DNA of 64,000 nucleotides from Gammaproteobacteria bacterium (GCA_018222405.1 JAAFAI010000012.1:1-64000), one strand, 5' to 3'; shown: positions 27,352 through 37,706, numbered from the stretch's first letter. The notes: generated from the letters alone by a model not told the origin. Made by a program: numbers and translations.

Positions 27352-29209
27352 CGCCAATAGCCTCGGCGAGGAGTTGCGGCAAGCCTGTTTTGCGCTGCTG
27401 GCGGCGAGTCACAACGTCCTGCAAAATCGTCTGGGTAGTGACCAGCACTGCTCCGGTTTTAGCCCGGGTCAGGCCGGTATACACCAGTTCACGACTATAC
27501 AGGCCGGCAGCCTGACGCGAAGGCGCTTCCGGCACCAATAATAATAACCGGTCAAATTCGGAGCCCTGGGATTTATGGATGGTCATCACATACACGGTTT
27601 CGTGCTGAGGCAGGCGCATAACCGGTATCGCCCGAAATGAGCCGTCTTGTCCGGCAAACCAGGCTTTAAGCACGCCCCGCTCATCTGGCCAGATTAAACC
27701 AATATCACCATTGTACAGGCGCTGACCATGATGGTTCTCGGTGATCATGACTGGCCGGCCTTTATAGAAGCCGCGGCTACTGCCCGGCGACAATAAGCGT
27801 TCTATGCGCTGATTAAGCGCCAGCGCGCCCCAGTCTCCCTGCCTGAATGGTGTTAACCAGCGCCCGGCCTGCAAATGGCCCATGGCTTCAGGCAGTGAAG
27901 CAGCCTGGCTAATTGCGCCAAACCAGTTTGCTGCCAGTTGCTCAAAGTGGTTTTCCAGCGCACTGAAATTACTGGTAGCCACACCTTCAACCCTGTGCAA
28001 CTGGCCGCCCTCAAGCACTCTTAACTCATTCCAGATGCCATCAATCTGGCCGTTATTCATAGCACTGGCCACTTCAGCCAACTGACCGCTGAAGCGCTGG
28101 GCCCGGCGCAGGGCAAAGTGCATGGCCACCGGCTGGTTGTCGGTGCTCACAGATAATGGCGGTAAATGCGGGCACAGGCGGGCAAACTGCTCGGCAGATG
28201 CTTTATCAACACTGTCCGTTAATTCAGCGCCCAGCGCGGCAATAATATCGCCCAGCACATTCCCTGCCTCGACCGATGGTAATTGCTTTGGATCGCCCAC
28301 CAGGATCACGCGGGTTTGCGGTGCCAACGCCCTGAACAGGCGGGTCATAAGAGCCAGGTCAATCATTGAACTCTCATCAACAATGATCACATCCGCAGGC
28401 ACCGGGTTATGCTGATTAAACCGGCTTTGAATCCCCCAGCGCGGCATGCCCAGTAACCGGTGCAAGGTCATAGCTGGCTGTTGCATGGCACTGCTGTACG
28501 CAGCCAGCGTTGGGTGACCGGCAAATTGCGCCAGCGCTGCATCCACCGATTCAGTGAGTCGCTGGGCAGCTTTGCCGGTAGGCGCTGTAAGCACCACGTT
28601 TAATGTGCCCTGCCAGGCTACCTGCAGCGCCATCAGTAAGCGGGCCACGGTATAGGTTTTACCGGTACCGGGGCCACCCGATAACATGGCAAAGGAACGG
28701 TTGACGCACAATGCAGTAGCCACCTGTTGCCAGTCCTGCTGTTCGCATTGCTGCACCGGAAACAAGCTTGGCCAGGCTTGTAATAATGACGCCGTCTGCT
28801 CGTCTGTCAGGGGTTTTGGATTGCTCCGCTCAGCAATGCTGGCAACCAGTTGCTGCTCAAATTGCCAGTAGCGCGCGGTGTACAGACGCCCGTTATACCA
28901 ATGCAACCGACCGCCCATGCCCGGGTGTTTAACCATTGCTTCGGCACGCGATAGCAACTCATCCTGCTGAGCAAATATAATTCCGCTGTCGGGTTCATCG
29001 CTATGGGCAAAAAAGTGTTCACCGGCCAGTTCGCTTACGATCAGACAGCTGTTACCCATTCGCTGGGCCCGACTTAGCGCCAGCAATAAACAAAAGTCGG
29101 TCTCGTTGCTGCTGTCCACCAGGCCGGTAAGTTCCCGGGCAAAGAAATAATCAATCGCTTCAATATCCGCCAGGCGCGCGGTGCATTGGGAATAACTGGC
29201 AAACATCAC
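27341..29209 (-). CDS. recD: Exodeoxyribonuclease V subunit alpha
   Basis: A 622-residue superfamily 1B helicase, the fast 5'-3' motor of RecBCD. Walker A is LSGGPGTGKT; also seen are IIVDESSMIDL (motif II), LVGDPKQLPSVEAG (motif III) and MTIHKSQGSEFD (motif V). Last of three genes; its ATG overlaps the recB stop by four bases. Confidence 0.96.
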   Translation of the reverse strand: MMFASYSQCTARLADIEAIDYFFARELTGLVDSSNETDFCLLLALSRAQRMGNSCLIVSELAGEHFFAHSDEPDSGIIFAQQDELLSRAEAMVKHPGMGGRLHWYNGRLYTARYWQFEQQLVASIAERSNPKPLTDEQTASLLQAWPSLFPVQQCEQQDWQQVATALCVNRSFAMLSGGPGTGKTYTVARLLMALQVAWQGTLNVVLTAPTGKAAQRLTESVDAALAQFAGHPTLAAYSSAMQQPAMTLHRLLGMPRWGIQSRFNQHNPVPADVIIVDESSMIDLALMTRLFRALAPQTRVILVGDPKQLPSVEAGNVLGDIIAALGAELTDSVDKASAEQFARLCPHLPPLSVSTDNQPVAMHFALRRAQRFSGQLAEVASAMNNGQIDGIWNELRVLEGGQLHRVEGVATSNFSALENHFEQLAANWFGAISQAASLPEAMGHLQAGRWLTPFRQGDWGALALNQRIERLLSPGSSRGFYKGRPVMITENHHGQRLYNGDIGLIWPDERGVLKAWFAGQDGSFRAIPVMRLPQHETVYVMTIHKSQGSEFDRLLLLVPEAPSRQAAGLYSRELVYTGLTRAKTGAVLVTTQTILQDVVTRRQQRKTGLPQLLAEAIGVNR

Positions 29210-32200
29210 AGTGCCTCCTGCATAACTTTACCGGTTAGCGCCAGTTCCATCTCAGCAATCAAATCGGCCGATAAAGGATGGGAAAACACGCCGCTTCCGG
29301 GCGGAAAAGTGCCAGACATGCCACGCAGGTAAAAGTAGGCCACACCACCAAAATGGATATCCGGATCATAATCTTCAATGCGCTGGGCTAAAAAGCGGTG
29401 CAAGGCCACACTGTAAATCAGATACTGCAGGTCGTAATAATGCTGCTGGTTATTCTGATTCAGTTTATGCGGCTGATAGTCTTCGGGGCTGTCGCCCAGC
29501 ATAGTGGACTTATAATCAGCCACAAAATAGCGGCCGTCGACGCAAAAAATCAAATCGATAAAACCATGCATCATGCCCTCCAGCCTGACCCCTTCGAGCA
29601 CGGCGGGTAAGGCTTCACCACCCTGAGACTGGCGATGCTGCTGTAAAATCCGCCCTACGGCGCGGCGATCTGCCTGATGCAGAGGGAAATAAAACTCCGC
29701 TTCACGCAGTGTATCGGCCATGGCCAAATCGGCCAGTTTTACCGGCCCTGCCCCGGTCAATTCAAGGGGGGTTGTCAGTACCTCGTCGAGCCATCTAAAC
29801 AGTGCCTCATGCTCTGCCTCGTCTATGCCATAACGGCGGGCAACCGCCACCCCGGTTTCCGCCCAGTCCGGCGCACTGAAGTCAGTCACTTCCAGGATGT
29901 CATGTAACAAATTACCGCTTTGGGCGCCGGCTTTAAGCTGAAAACGCAGTGCTTCACTTTTTGCGATCATCGTCAAAGTATTAGTCTCTGTCGCTGCGGC
30001 TTCTGCCTCTCGATGGCGGAAAGTGGTGTGTACCGCCTGCCGGGTTAGTGCCGAGAACGAATAAAGCCGCCAGTTATCCTCAAGCGCTCGCTCAAAGGTT
30101 GCGCACCTGAGCTTAACCGCATCAATTTGCGCCGCCGGCAAGATCTCTTCCGCTACTTCACTTATCAGTGCAGTATGACCGTCGCCTTCCTGTATCAGCG
30201 CCTCAATAGCACAACGCCAGTCATCAAACTCCGCGCGGCGCATAATTTGTCCTAACGCCGACTGTTCGCTGAGCTTATCTTCCCCCACGCCCAGATAACA
30301 GCGGTGAGAAGCCCGGGTGATAGCCACATACAATAATCGCATGGATTCGGCTTCGCCCTCCCGGCGTACCCGCGCCAACACATCCGGGGCTGCGCCAAGG
30401 GCCATTTGCTGGCTGGCACTGTGCGGATCGTAATAGCGCAACACCTCGGACTGACTGTTACCAAACTTCACCGGGTCGCGGTATTCACTGGCAAAAGGCA
30501 CAAACACAATGGGGTATTCAAGGCCCTTCGAGCCGTGCTGGGTTACAATCTGAATTAGCCTGGCATCACTTTCGAGGCGTTGAATGTGTTCCTGGGCCTG
30601 CTCAGGTTGACGCACCTGACGGTGTAACCAGTTAAGTAAATGGCCTGGCTGATTATAGGTCCTGGCGGTCTCCTCGAGCACCTCGGCAAGATGCTGATAA
30701 TTGGTCAGACTCCGCTCGGCCTCCTGCTGGTGCGGATGATAGCTGTTTTGTAACATCGCCAGCAGCAGCGCCATAACGCCGCGCCGTGCCCAGATCTCCC
30801 GCCACTGCGCAATCTGTAGTAACAGTGCATCCCAGTCACTGGCGTATTCGTCGGTGAGCAGCGTCTGGATCTGCTGGCGATCGAGGCCCAGTAACGGGCT
30901 GGCGATAATGCCGTTGACCAGGCGCAAATCATGGGCATGCCAGATAGCATTCAGGACCATTAGCGTATCGGCGGCTTCGGCACTGGCAAACAGGCTGTTA
31001 CGGTTAGACAGGTATACTGAGGGTAAGCCCACCGCCTTTAGCGCACTCTGAACAATGGTGGCCTCTTTACCGGTTTGTACCAGAATCGCGATGTCAGCAG
31101 GCTGTACATTACGATCCCCGAGTTGGGCCTGAGCCAGCAAACGCACAATTTCTCTGGTGAGTAACTCAGCCAGACGCTGGCGCGTTGCGCCTTTACTGTT
31201 ACTGGCGTCTTCGTCAGGCTCGTCGGCAATAAATGTCAGTGCACTTCGGTCTGATGCAGCATCTTTAAGCGGCGTCTTAGCGGCTTTAGCGCCGCTGCTG
31301 GCATTAACCGGCTCATAAGTGATCCCAAAGTTAAACAGGTCACGGCGCCCCTGACTCAGCGCTGTGCCCCAGAACAACCGGTTATAAGCATCCACCATGG
31401 GCTTTACCGACCGCCAGTTGGTATCCATCACCCAGCGATATTCCGCCTGCTCTGCGGCCTGTAAATAGGTAAAGATATCACCGCCACGAAAACCATAAAT
31501 GGCCTGCTTAGGATCGCCTATCATTAACAGGGTGGTCGACACCTGAGACTCGCTATCCTGCCCGGGATAAACGTTAGCCAGAATGTGATACTGATCGGCA
31601 TCAGTATCCTGAAATTCATCCACCAGCGCCACCGGATAGCGCTGGCGCAGTTGCACACACAACGGCGAATCCGGGGTATCTATTTGCGCGGCCAGCAAGC
31701 GAATGAGATCGTTAAAATCCACCGTACTTAAGCGCTGCTTTTGCTTGCTGACATAATCCCGTACAAACGCCACCGCCTCACAAACCACCGCATAGACCGG
31801 CGCTTTATCAAGCAGCGCCTGACGCGACTTAGCCAGTTTATCCACGGCTTTGGTTAAGTCTGTACGCAAGACTTTAGCCGGTTCGATCAGGGCTTTCGCT
31901 TCAGTAATGCCCTCGCGCTTGGCGCGATAGCGATTGCCATTGATAAACTTACCTAACTCTTCTGGGATCTCCATTAACGGGCCGTTTTGCAGCCAGTCGA
32001 GGATCACCTGCCATTCTCTGGCCCGCTCTTCATCCTTATTAATGACGGTGGTTAAAAACAACGTTTCGTTATCCACCAATGCGCTATACAACGCTTTTAC
32101 CTGCGGCTGATATTGCTCGGCCAGATTATCCATCGCCGCATCGAACTGTTCATTAATTTGTTGTTCTGAAGCTATGTGCGGCGGGTTAGCAAACTCCATT

Positions 32201-32778
32201 AACGGCAGAAAATCACTCAACAGCTGTTCGGGAGTATGCCAGCCATGACTGGCCAGCTGCGCAAAGGCTTCCTCATCGCGGCTGACTTTACGGATAAAGT
32301 CCTCACAGCCCTGCAAATACATTGCCCGGGTATCGGTTGCCAGCGCCAGCTCGAGCGGCGCTGCAGAAGTAAACGCCATATCGGATAACACATTATTGCA
32401 GAAACTATGGATGGTAAATACGGCCGCATCATCCAGCTCCAGCAGTGCCGCCTGCAGTAAGGCTAACGCTTCCTCGGCGGCAACTCGCTGATAAAGTTCG
32501 TCGAGTACCGGGTCTGAGTCGAAAGGCTTATCAAGGGTGCGCGCCTGCCAGTAAGCCAGGGCGTCCCGCAGCGTGGCAGCAATACGACCGCGAATTTCCT
32601 CGGTGGCCGCTTTGGTGAAGGTCATTACCAGTATTTGTTGCACGGTGAGGCGTTGCTCAAGCAGGCAACGTAAATAAATCCGCGTGATATTAAAGGTTTT
32701 ACCGGTACCGGCGGAGGCCTCAATCAGGTGGCGTCCGCACAGGGGCAGATTAATGACATCCAGATGTTGTGCGGTCAT
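29206..32778 (-). CDS. recB: Exodeoxyribonuclease V subunit beta
   Basis: An 1190-residue helicase-nuclease. Helicase part: EASAGTGKT (Walker A), VALVDEFQDTDADQY (motif II), LMIGDPKQAIYGFRGGD (motif III) and TQHGSKGLEYPIVF (motif V). The C-terminal nuclease has GFIDLIF and VADYKST, the Asp and Lys of the RecB nuclease site. The complex unwinds double-strand ends and loads RecA at Chi. ATGA overlaps join it to recC and recD. Confidence 0.97.
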   Translation of the reverse strand: MTAQHLDVINLPLCGRHLIEASAGTGKTFNITRIYLRCLLEQRLTVQQILVMTFTKAATEEIRGRIAATLRDALAYWQARTLDKPFDSDPVLDELYQRVAAEEALALLQAALLELDDAAVFTIHSFCNNVLSDMAFTSAAPLELALATDTRAMYLQGCEDFIRKVSRDEEAFAQLASHGWHTPEQLLSDFLPLMEFANPPHIASEQQINEQFDAAMDNLAEQYQPQVKALYSALVDNETLFLTTVINKDEERAREWQVILDWLQNGPLMEIPEELGKFINGNRYRAKREGITEAKALIEPAKVLRTDLTKAVDKLAKSRQALLDKAPVYAVVCEAVAFVRDYVSKQKQRLSTVDFNDLIRLLAAQIDTPDSPLCVQLRQRYPVALVDEFQDTDADQYHILANVYPGQDSESQVSTTLLMIGDPKQAIYGFRGGDIFTYLQAAEQAEYRWVMDTNWRSVKPMVDAYNRLFWGTALSQGRRDLFNFGITYEPVNASSGAKAAKTPLKDAASDRSALTFIADEPDEDASNSKGATRQRLAELLTREIVRLLAQAQLGDRNVQPADIAILVQTGKEATIVQSALKAVGLPSVYLSNRNSLFASAEAADTLMVLNAIWHAHDLRLVNGIIASPLLGLDRQQIQTLLTDEYASDWDALLLQIAQWREIWARRGVMALLLAMLQNSYHPHQQEAERSLTNYQHLAEVLEETARTYNQPGHLLNWLHRQVRQPEQAQEHIQRLESDARLIQIVTQHGSKGLEYPIVFVPFASEYRDPVKFGNSQSEVLRYYDPHSASQQMALGAAPDVLARVRREGEAESMRLLYVAITRASHRCYLGVGEDKLSEQSALGQIMRRAEFDDWRCAIEALIQEGDGHTALISEVAEEILPAAQIDAVKLRCATFERALEDNWRLYSFSALTRQAVHTTFRHREAEAAATETNTLTMIAKSEALRFQLKAGAQSGNLLHDILEVTDFSAPDWAETGVAVARRYGIDEAEHEALFRWLDEVLTTPLELTGAGPVKLADLAMADTLREAEFYFPLHQADRRAVGRILQQHRQSQGGEALPAVLEGVRLEGMMHGFIDLIFCVDGRYFVADYKSTMLGDSPEDYQPHKLNQNNQQHYYDLQYLIYSVALHRFLAQRIEDYDPDIHFGGVAYFYLRGMSGTFPPGSGVFSHPLSADLIAEMELALTGKVMQEAL

Positions 32779-35700
32779 TTTCTTCCCCTTTTGAAGTTAC
32801 TCAGAAAAGCGCAGTAGAGTTCGGCCAGTTGCTCAAGAGGCAGCTGCGAAGCAGACGGAATATAGTTGTAAAACCAGTTAAAGTATCCGTTACTGCCAAG
32901 CTTGCTGTAGGGATTATTGCTGTCGGTGATATCCTCCCAGCGTTTAGCAATTTCTTTACTCTCGTGCCAGTCGTCACTGTCGGTGTTCATACCGGCAAAC
33001 TTATAAAACGCTTCGGCCACCGCCAGATAAAGTAAACTGGGCCCCGCTTCTATTTGCTTTATCGCCTCAATAAACCTGTGCAACTGCGCAGTGGCCTCAT
33101 CAGCCGTTAAAGGTTGATAGGTTTCTGATTTCAGTGCCAGTGGCTGTTTTTTCCAGTCAATATAATGCAGGGTCAGCGGTAGCGATACGCCCTGGCTATT
33201 GGCAATCAGCATGGTCAGCCAGGCCGTTAAGCTACGCCTTATCTGATGTTGCCCCACATGATAAGCCACCAGGGTCTCGTCCTGTTGATAACAGGTAGCA
33301 TACAATTGCCAGCCACTTAAACTCACCCGACACGCTAACAGGTTCTCGTCACCACCGGGCACTGCCTGATTAAGCAGCGTTGCAGCCTCCTGCCAGCTGG
33401 CCAGCTCAGCGCGGGTAATGGGGGTATCAGGCAGTTCACCGCTCAACAAAAACTCTGCAGAGAGCTGGTCGGCACTGGTATTTGCCGGATTATCAACCAG
33501 TTCATTCACATACTGATAACGGCTAAGCTTATTGGTTTCAAATGGCTCACTGTCTTCTAACAGGCGGTTATCGAGTTCCAGCCTGAGGCCCAGTTGCCGG
33601 GCCAGCCAGGCCAGTGGATCATCAAAACAACGTGCCATGTCGGTAGCGCTGAGCTGGCGGGTCTGATGACTGGTTGCCGACACCTCAATAACGCTGTCGG
33701 TTTCCTCATTCTGTAGTCCGGCAATGGACTGTGCCAGCCGGTACCAGCCCTGACTGTATGCGGGCCGAGGGCTGTTAAACACTGCCGGACTAAACGGGTG
33801 CAGTGGCAATTGTCGCACCGCGTCTTGCTCCCAGCCGTAGGCCTGGCCGAGAAAGTCCATTAACTCCTGTAGCACCAGACTGGGCTGGCGCTCAGCATTA
33901 TTTAACGCACTGCGCCCCTGAAAACTCAGATAAAGTGCCTGTCGGGCTGATATTAATGCTTCCAGAAACAGGTAGCGGTCTTCCTGACGGCGGGACCGGT
34001 CGCCAAGGCGCCCCGGGTGACGAGCCATCATATTAATACTGCCCGGCGGGTTACTGCGCGGGAAATCCCCATCATTGAGGCCAAGAATGCCAATTACGCT
34101 AAAGGGAATGCTCCGCATAGGCAGCATGGAGCAGAAGGTAACCTGGCCGGTCATAAAATGGTTACCGGCATCCGGCGTGGCAAAGCGTTTAGTCAACACA
34201 TCGCGCACTTCGGCCAGGCTCAGCTCCCCGCTAAAACCAGCTTGCTGGCACTGTAAGGCCAGGTCAGCAATGCTTTTCCCTATGCTTTCCCAACTGTCGA
34301 TATCGTCATTGCCCGGGATAAAACAGTCTTCCCGCAAGGTATTTAAATACACCTGCCAGTCATCGGCGGTTCGCGGACGGGCAAGCTCACGATTATGAAT
34401 TTGCAGTTGCTCTACAATCAGCATCAGCCTGCCCAGTTCAACACTTTCCTGCCCTTCTACGTCTGGCACCGTTACGCAGTTATCCAGCAAGAGCGTGGCA
34501 TCTTCGCTAATCATTCCCAGTAATAAGCGTTGCAAGCCCCAGTGCCAGCTGTACATGTCACTGTCGGCGGCAGATTCCGTTACCTGTGCTTTATGACTGC
34601 CGTCCAGTCCCCAGTGGATATTCGCCCGCTCCAGCCAGTACTCGATGACCGTGAGACTTTCATCCGTGAGGCTGAATTTACGTTGTAACGGCGGCAGACT
34701 CAGGTATTCAAGAATTTGCGTGACACTGAAACGGCTGTCGGGTAAGGATAATAGCGACAAAAATGCCGCCACCAGCGGATCGGCATCCAGTGGCGAACGG
34801 TCAGCAATGGTACAGGGCAGTCGCGGCGAGGCATCATCGTCACTATTTACCGTACCGACTCTGGCAAACACCGCTTCGATAGCCGGTGCATATTCCTCTA
34901 TAGCCGGGCACATGACCAGAATATCCCGCGGTTGCAGCGCCGGGTTCTCAGATAATTGGTGCAGTAAATAATCGTGTAGTGACTGCACCTCTCGCAGCGT
35001 GCTGTGAGCAGAATTGATCAGGATGCTGTCATCACCGGGTGTCCAGCGAAAGTCGCTACTGCCACTACTCGCTTCAAGAATATCATGTTGCACCTGACTC
35101 AACATCGATGTCTGCGCTGACTTTTCTTCCGGCGCAGGCATATCGAATGCGCTGATCTCATAGCTTTGCAGTTCGGTAAGCTGATTAAACAGATCCCGGC
35201 CCTGTCGGCCCAGATTCGCCAACAGCGGGTTTTCCTGTGCCTGTTCGAGCCAGGCCGTAATCCCCTGTTCACGAAGCATTCGGGCCTGCTCACCACGGCT
35301 GGCGAGATTGCCCCAGTAATTCACACAGGGATTTAAGTGAAACAGGTGTACATCCACCCATTGCGCCAGAGCATCCAAAAACGCCACGAACTGCGGCGCC
35401 ATGGTATTAATGGCAAACAAAATAATACGGTTCGGTAGCGCTTTAATCACCGCCTCGGATGGCTGTTGCAGAGCCGTTACCATTTGCTCATGTAAACGCG
35501 CTGGATGCGCAGGCGTGTCGCTCACCAGCAGTCGCCAGATATGCGCCTGCCAGACTTCATCGGCGTCTTCTGCCACTACCTGCTGATGTTGCTCCCAGGC
35601 CAGCAGCCAGTCAGGCCGGTATAACAGATATTGCTCGAGCAAGTCAGCCAGCGCCACGGCTAATTGCAGGGTTTGTAAATGGCCGCTGCCATTGGCCTGG

Positions 35701-36062
35701 CTTTTATCCAGAAACCGTAACACCCGCGACATCGCCGGATGAGCCAGTTGCTCTGGCTGGGTCAGCAAGTCGTAGATCCGCCAGCGCAAAGTTTCCCGTC
35801 GGAATGGTGACTCCCGGGGAACCGCGTCGGGCCCGAGTACCGCTCTGGCGGTATCCCACATAAAGCGGACCGGTAGCGGGTAGTCAATATTCATGGCGAT
35901 ACCACGGCTGGCGGCCAGTTCCATACTCAGCCAGTGTTGCATACCGGGGCTTTCTACCAGAATCACGTCCGGACTGAGACCTGCTGCGGGTTGGCGGTCG
36001 AGTAAAGTAGCCAGCAAAAAGCTTAGATGTTCGAGTTTATTTGACGGATAAAGAGTGAGCAA
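32775..36062 (-). CDS. recC: Exodeoxyribonuclease V subunit gamma
   Basis: RecC holds the complex together and reads Chi; it has a dead helicase fold. The protein aligns by eye with enteric RecC from its first residues (LYPSNKLEHL, ILVESPGMQHWL, GIAMNIDYPLPVRFMWD). I place the start at TTG 36062, which gives 1095 residues, because homologues begin there and AGGA lies upstream. An in-frame GTG at 36104, and further codons up to 36179, are also open. First gene of recC-recB-recD, an order typical of gammaproteobacteria although ptrA is missing. Confidence 0.93.
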   Translation of the reverse strand: MLTLYPSNKLEHLSFLLATLLDRQPAAGLSPDVILVESPGMQHWLSMELAASRGIAMNIDYPLPVRFMWDTARAVLGPDAVPRESPFRRETLRWRIYDLLTQPEQLAHPAMSRVLRFLDKSQANGSGHLQTLQLAVALADLLEQYLLYRPDWLLAWEQHQQVVAEDADEVWQAHIWRLLVSDTPAHPARLHEQMVTALQQPSEAVIKALPNRIILFAINTMAPQFVAFLDALAQWVDVHLFHLNPCVNYWGNLASRGEQARMLREQGITAWLEQAQENPLLANLGRQGRDLFNQLTELQSYEISAFDMPAPEEKSAQTSMLSQVQHDILEASSGSSDFRWTPGDDSILINSAHSTLREVQSLHDYLLHQLSENPALQPRDILVMCPAIEEYAPAIEAVFARVGTVNSDDDASPRLPCTIADRSPLDADPLVAAFLSLLSLPDSRFSVTQILEYLSLPPLQRKFSLTDESLTVIEYWLERANIHWGLDGSHKAQVTESAADSDMYSWHWGLQRLLLGMISEDATLLLDNCVTVPDVEGQESVELGRLMLIVEQLQIHNRELARPRTADDWQVYLNTLREDCFIPGNDDIDSWESIGKSIADLALQCQQAGFSGELSLAEVRDVLTKRFATPDAGNHFMTGQVTFCSMLPMRSIPFSVIGILGLNDGDFPRSNPPGSINMMARHPGRLGDRSRRQEDRYLFLEALISARQALYLSFQGRSALNNAERQPSLVLQELMDFLGQAYGWEQDAVRQLPLHPFSPAVFNSPRPAYSQGWYRLAQSIAGLQNEETDSVIEVSATSHQTRQLSATDMARCFDDPLAWLARQLGLRLELDNRLLEDSEPFETNKLSRYQYVNELVDNPANTSADQLSAEFLLSGELPDTPITRAELASWQEAATLLNQAVPGGDENLLACRVSLSGWQLYATCYQQDETLVAYHVGQHQIRRSLTAWLTMLIANSQGVSLPLTLHYIDWKKQPLALKSETYQPLTADEATAQLHRFIEAIKQIEAGPSLLYLAVAEAFYKFAGMNTDSDDWHESKEIAKRWEDITDSNNPYSKLGSNGYFNWFYNYIPSASQLPLEQLAELYCAFLSNFKRGRK

Positions 36063-36193
36063 AGCGTCGGTGTTCCTGTTACCGAATGAACACCTAGTAT
36101 GCACCTTAAGGATGAATTTAGAAATATGCGGGAAAATTAACTGGCCAAAATATGCGCAGTGGGCTATATTATTGCGCAACAGAATTTGGACAT

Positions 36194-36237
36194 AAAAAAA
36201 CCCATACAGACCTCAGGACACGAAAAATCTGTATGGG
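36194..36237 (-). terminator. Intrinsic terminator upstream of recC
   Basis: CCCATACAGA (36201-36210) and TCTGTATGGG (36228-36237) pair perfectly, followed on the minus strand by seven T. It lies before, not after, recC, which starts at about 36062. Confidence 0.85.
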
Positions 36238-36318
36238 GAAGGTTACGGGCCATATTCTGACAACTTTGAGCCGGCGTTGCCTGGCACCGGCCAAAGTTAG
36301 CGCCAGAATCCAGCGCAG
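36194..36318 (-). ncRNA. Candidate small RNA or leader ahead of recC
   Basis: A predicted minus-strand transcript of about 125 bases. It has a large hairpin at 36255-36308 (outer TTCTG/CAGAA, inner AACTTTG/CAAAGTT and CCGG/CCGG) and ends in a strong intrinsic terminator at 36194-36237. Promoter-like elements lie just upstream at 36325-36351. No coding frame with a ribosome site is seen in it. It could be a free sRNA or an attenuated recC leader. Confidence 0.5.
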
Positions 36319-36324
36319 TTAACA

Positions 36325-36351
36325 ATTATGGCATTGCAGAATAAATGCCAA
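36325..36351 (-). promoter_or_regulatory. Promoter with overlapping palindrome
   Basis: On the minus strand, TTGGCA (36351-36346) and CATAAT (36330-36325) stand 15 bases apart. A palindrome TGGCATT/AATGCCA (36329-36350) spans both, so a repressor bound there would block the promoter. Confidence 0.4.
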
Positions 36352-36610
36352 CATTTAAAACATTAAAAATCAAGCATTTACAAAAATAGCGCAAATCGTA
36401 TAAATTCTAATGCTTCCTCATATTGGTGCACGCGCTCATTAAAAGTGCATCTACATTGCTCCTCTGTTACCCAAAATAATGATTTTGCCTAAACCAGCGT
36501 TCATCCCGCTATTCCACCGTGGTAGACTAGCCGCCTATGAATCAGGACAGCAAGCCATGCCTCACGCTGCGCATTGCCGCTCCGTCAGCAAACCCAAAAT
36601 TAGGTAATTT
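36352..36610. other. AT-rich gap before dUTPase gene
   Basis: About 260 bases between the sRNA candidate and the next gene. I see no credible small gene here; it must contain the dUTPase promoter. Confidence 0.5.
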
Positions 36611-37267
36611 ATGCTTACTCAACAACAATTAAACACCATGTTGTCGCTGCAGAATAAAATGAACTGCAAAGTAAACCCACAATGGTTAACCGCCGGATAT
36701 GGTTATTTACGCGCCGCGATGGTGGAGTCAGTGGAGGCAATCGAACACCACGGCTGGAAATGGTGGAAAGCACAGCACAAAGACCTGCCACAACTGCAAA
36801 TGGAACTGGTGGATATCTGGCACTTTGCCCTGTCGGCCAGCATTATTGATTATAATGGCGATGTTGAAGCAACGGCTCATGCGCTGGCGGCACAACTGGC
36901 TCAGCAAGCCGAGCCCATGGTGACCTTTGACGGTAAAGACTATGCCATCGAGAAGCAGGCATTACTGGATAATCTGGAATTAATGGCGGGTCTGTGTGCC
37001 GCTAAACGATTCAGCGTGCCATTGTTTATGCATATTGTTGAACAGTGCGAGATGTCCGGTGACGAACTCTACCGTCAGTATGTCGGTAAAAACGTGCTGA
37101 ACTTTTTCCGTCAGGATAATGGTTACAAAGCCGGCACCTATCAAAAAACCTGGCAGGGTCGCGAAGACAATGAGCATCTGGTGGATGTGCTGGATGCACT
37201 GGATATTAACAACCCTGACTATGCCGATGAGGTTTATCAGGGCTTACAACAGCGTTACCCTTCATGA
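36611..37267 (+). CDS. Dimeric all-alpha dUTP diphosphatase
   Basis: A 218-residue protein of the dimeric dUTPase/MazG-like superfamily, which hydrolyses dUTP to dUMP and keeps uracil out of DNA. Metal-binding acidic helices are visible: MVESVEAIEHHGWKWWK and QMELVDIWHFALS, plus NVLNFFRQDNGYKAGTY. This is the dimeric type found in phages, Campylobacter and some marine gammaproteobacteria, unrelated to trimeric Dut. It stands alone on the plus strand. Confidence 0.85.
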   Translation: MLTQQQLNTMLSLQNKMNCKVNPQWLTAGYGYLRAAMVESVEAIEHHGWKWWKAQHKDLPQLQMELVDIWHFALSASIIDYNGDVEATAHALAAQLAQQAEPMVTFDGKDYAIEKQALLDNLELMAGLCAAKRFSVPLFMHIVEQCEMSGDELYRQYVGKNVLNFFRQDNGYKAGTYQKTWQGREDNEHLVDVLDALDINNPDYADEVYQGLQQRYPS

Positions 37268-37294
37268 GTAGCTGCACCCTATCCGTAGCAGCGG

Positions 37295-37690
37295 CTAGGG
37301 TGCACTCCCCCTTGAGTACTGGCGGTAGTTTTCGGCCACGCTTTCGTAGCGCTGACAGGCTGCGGTTGTTTCTTCACCGTTTAACAGCTCATCACAGCTT
37401 TTATTTGCCATAGAATTCAGGCACGCCGTTGCCGGCTCAATGATTTCGTGATTTTCGCCCACCGTTGCAATAGACATGTACTGCTTGCACAACTCGCCCA
37501 TCATGTTATCAAGCATGGCAGCCATACCCGGTGGTAAATCGTCCTCAGCGGCCATTTCCTGCTGCAGGCAAACCTTACTTTTGTTGCAAAGCTTTTTGGC
37601 GGCGTCATTTAACGCCGCAAGGTCGGCCAGAGCGCCGGCCGAAAAGCCCATCAGCATGCAGCCTAATAACAATCCTTTGCCAGGTTTCAT
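37295..37690 (-). CDS. Cysteine-rich secreted protein, unknown
   Basis: A 131-residue protein with a signal peptide ending at GALA (residue 22). The mature part has six cysteines (KLC, KVC, ELC, TAC, KSC, AAC), likely three disulfides, and is acidic with methionine-rich middle (GMAAMLDNMM). I do not recognise a family. AGGAGATATT precedes the start. It follows the acyl-CoA synthetase gene by 16 bases and may be cotranscribed. Confidence 0.65.
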   Translation of the reverse strand: MKPGKGLLLGCMLMGFSAGALADLAALNDAAKKLCNKSKVCLQQEMAAEDDLPPGMAAMLDNMMGELCKQYMSIATVGENHEIIEPATACLNSMANKSCDELLNGEETTAACQRYESVAENYRQYSRGSAP

Positions 37691-37706
37691 AATATCTCCT
37701 TAGTCC

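Noticed and set aside
33803-35863. Several plus-strand open frames opposite recC
   Set aside because: They are antisense to a well-supported RecC sequence and show no motifs or ribosome sites.
36194-36260. Leader peptide attenuator coding frame starting ATGGCCCGTAACC
   Set aside because: No ribosome site and no run of regulatory codons; the frame runs through the terminator stem.
37273-37304. TGCACCCTA/TAGGGTGCA hairpin as terminator between convergent genes
   Set aside because: No T-run on either side and it overlaps a stop codon; kept only as a stem-loop.
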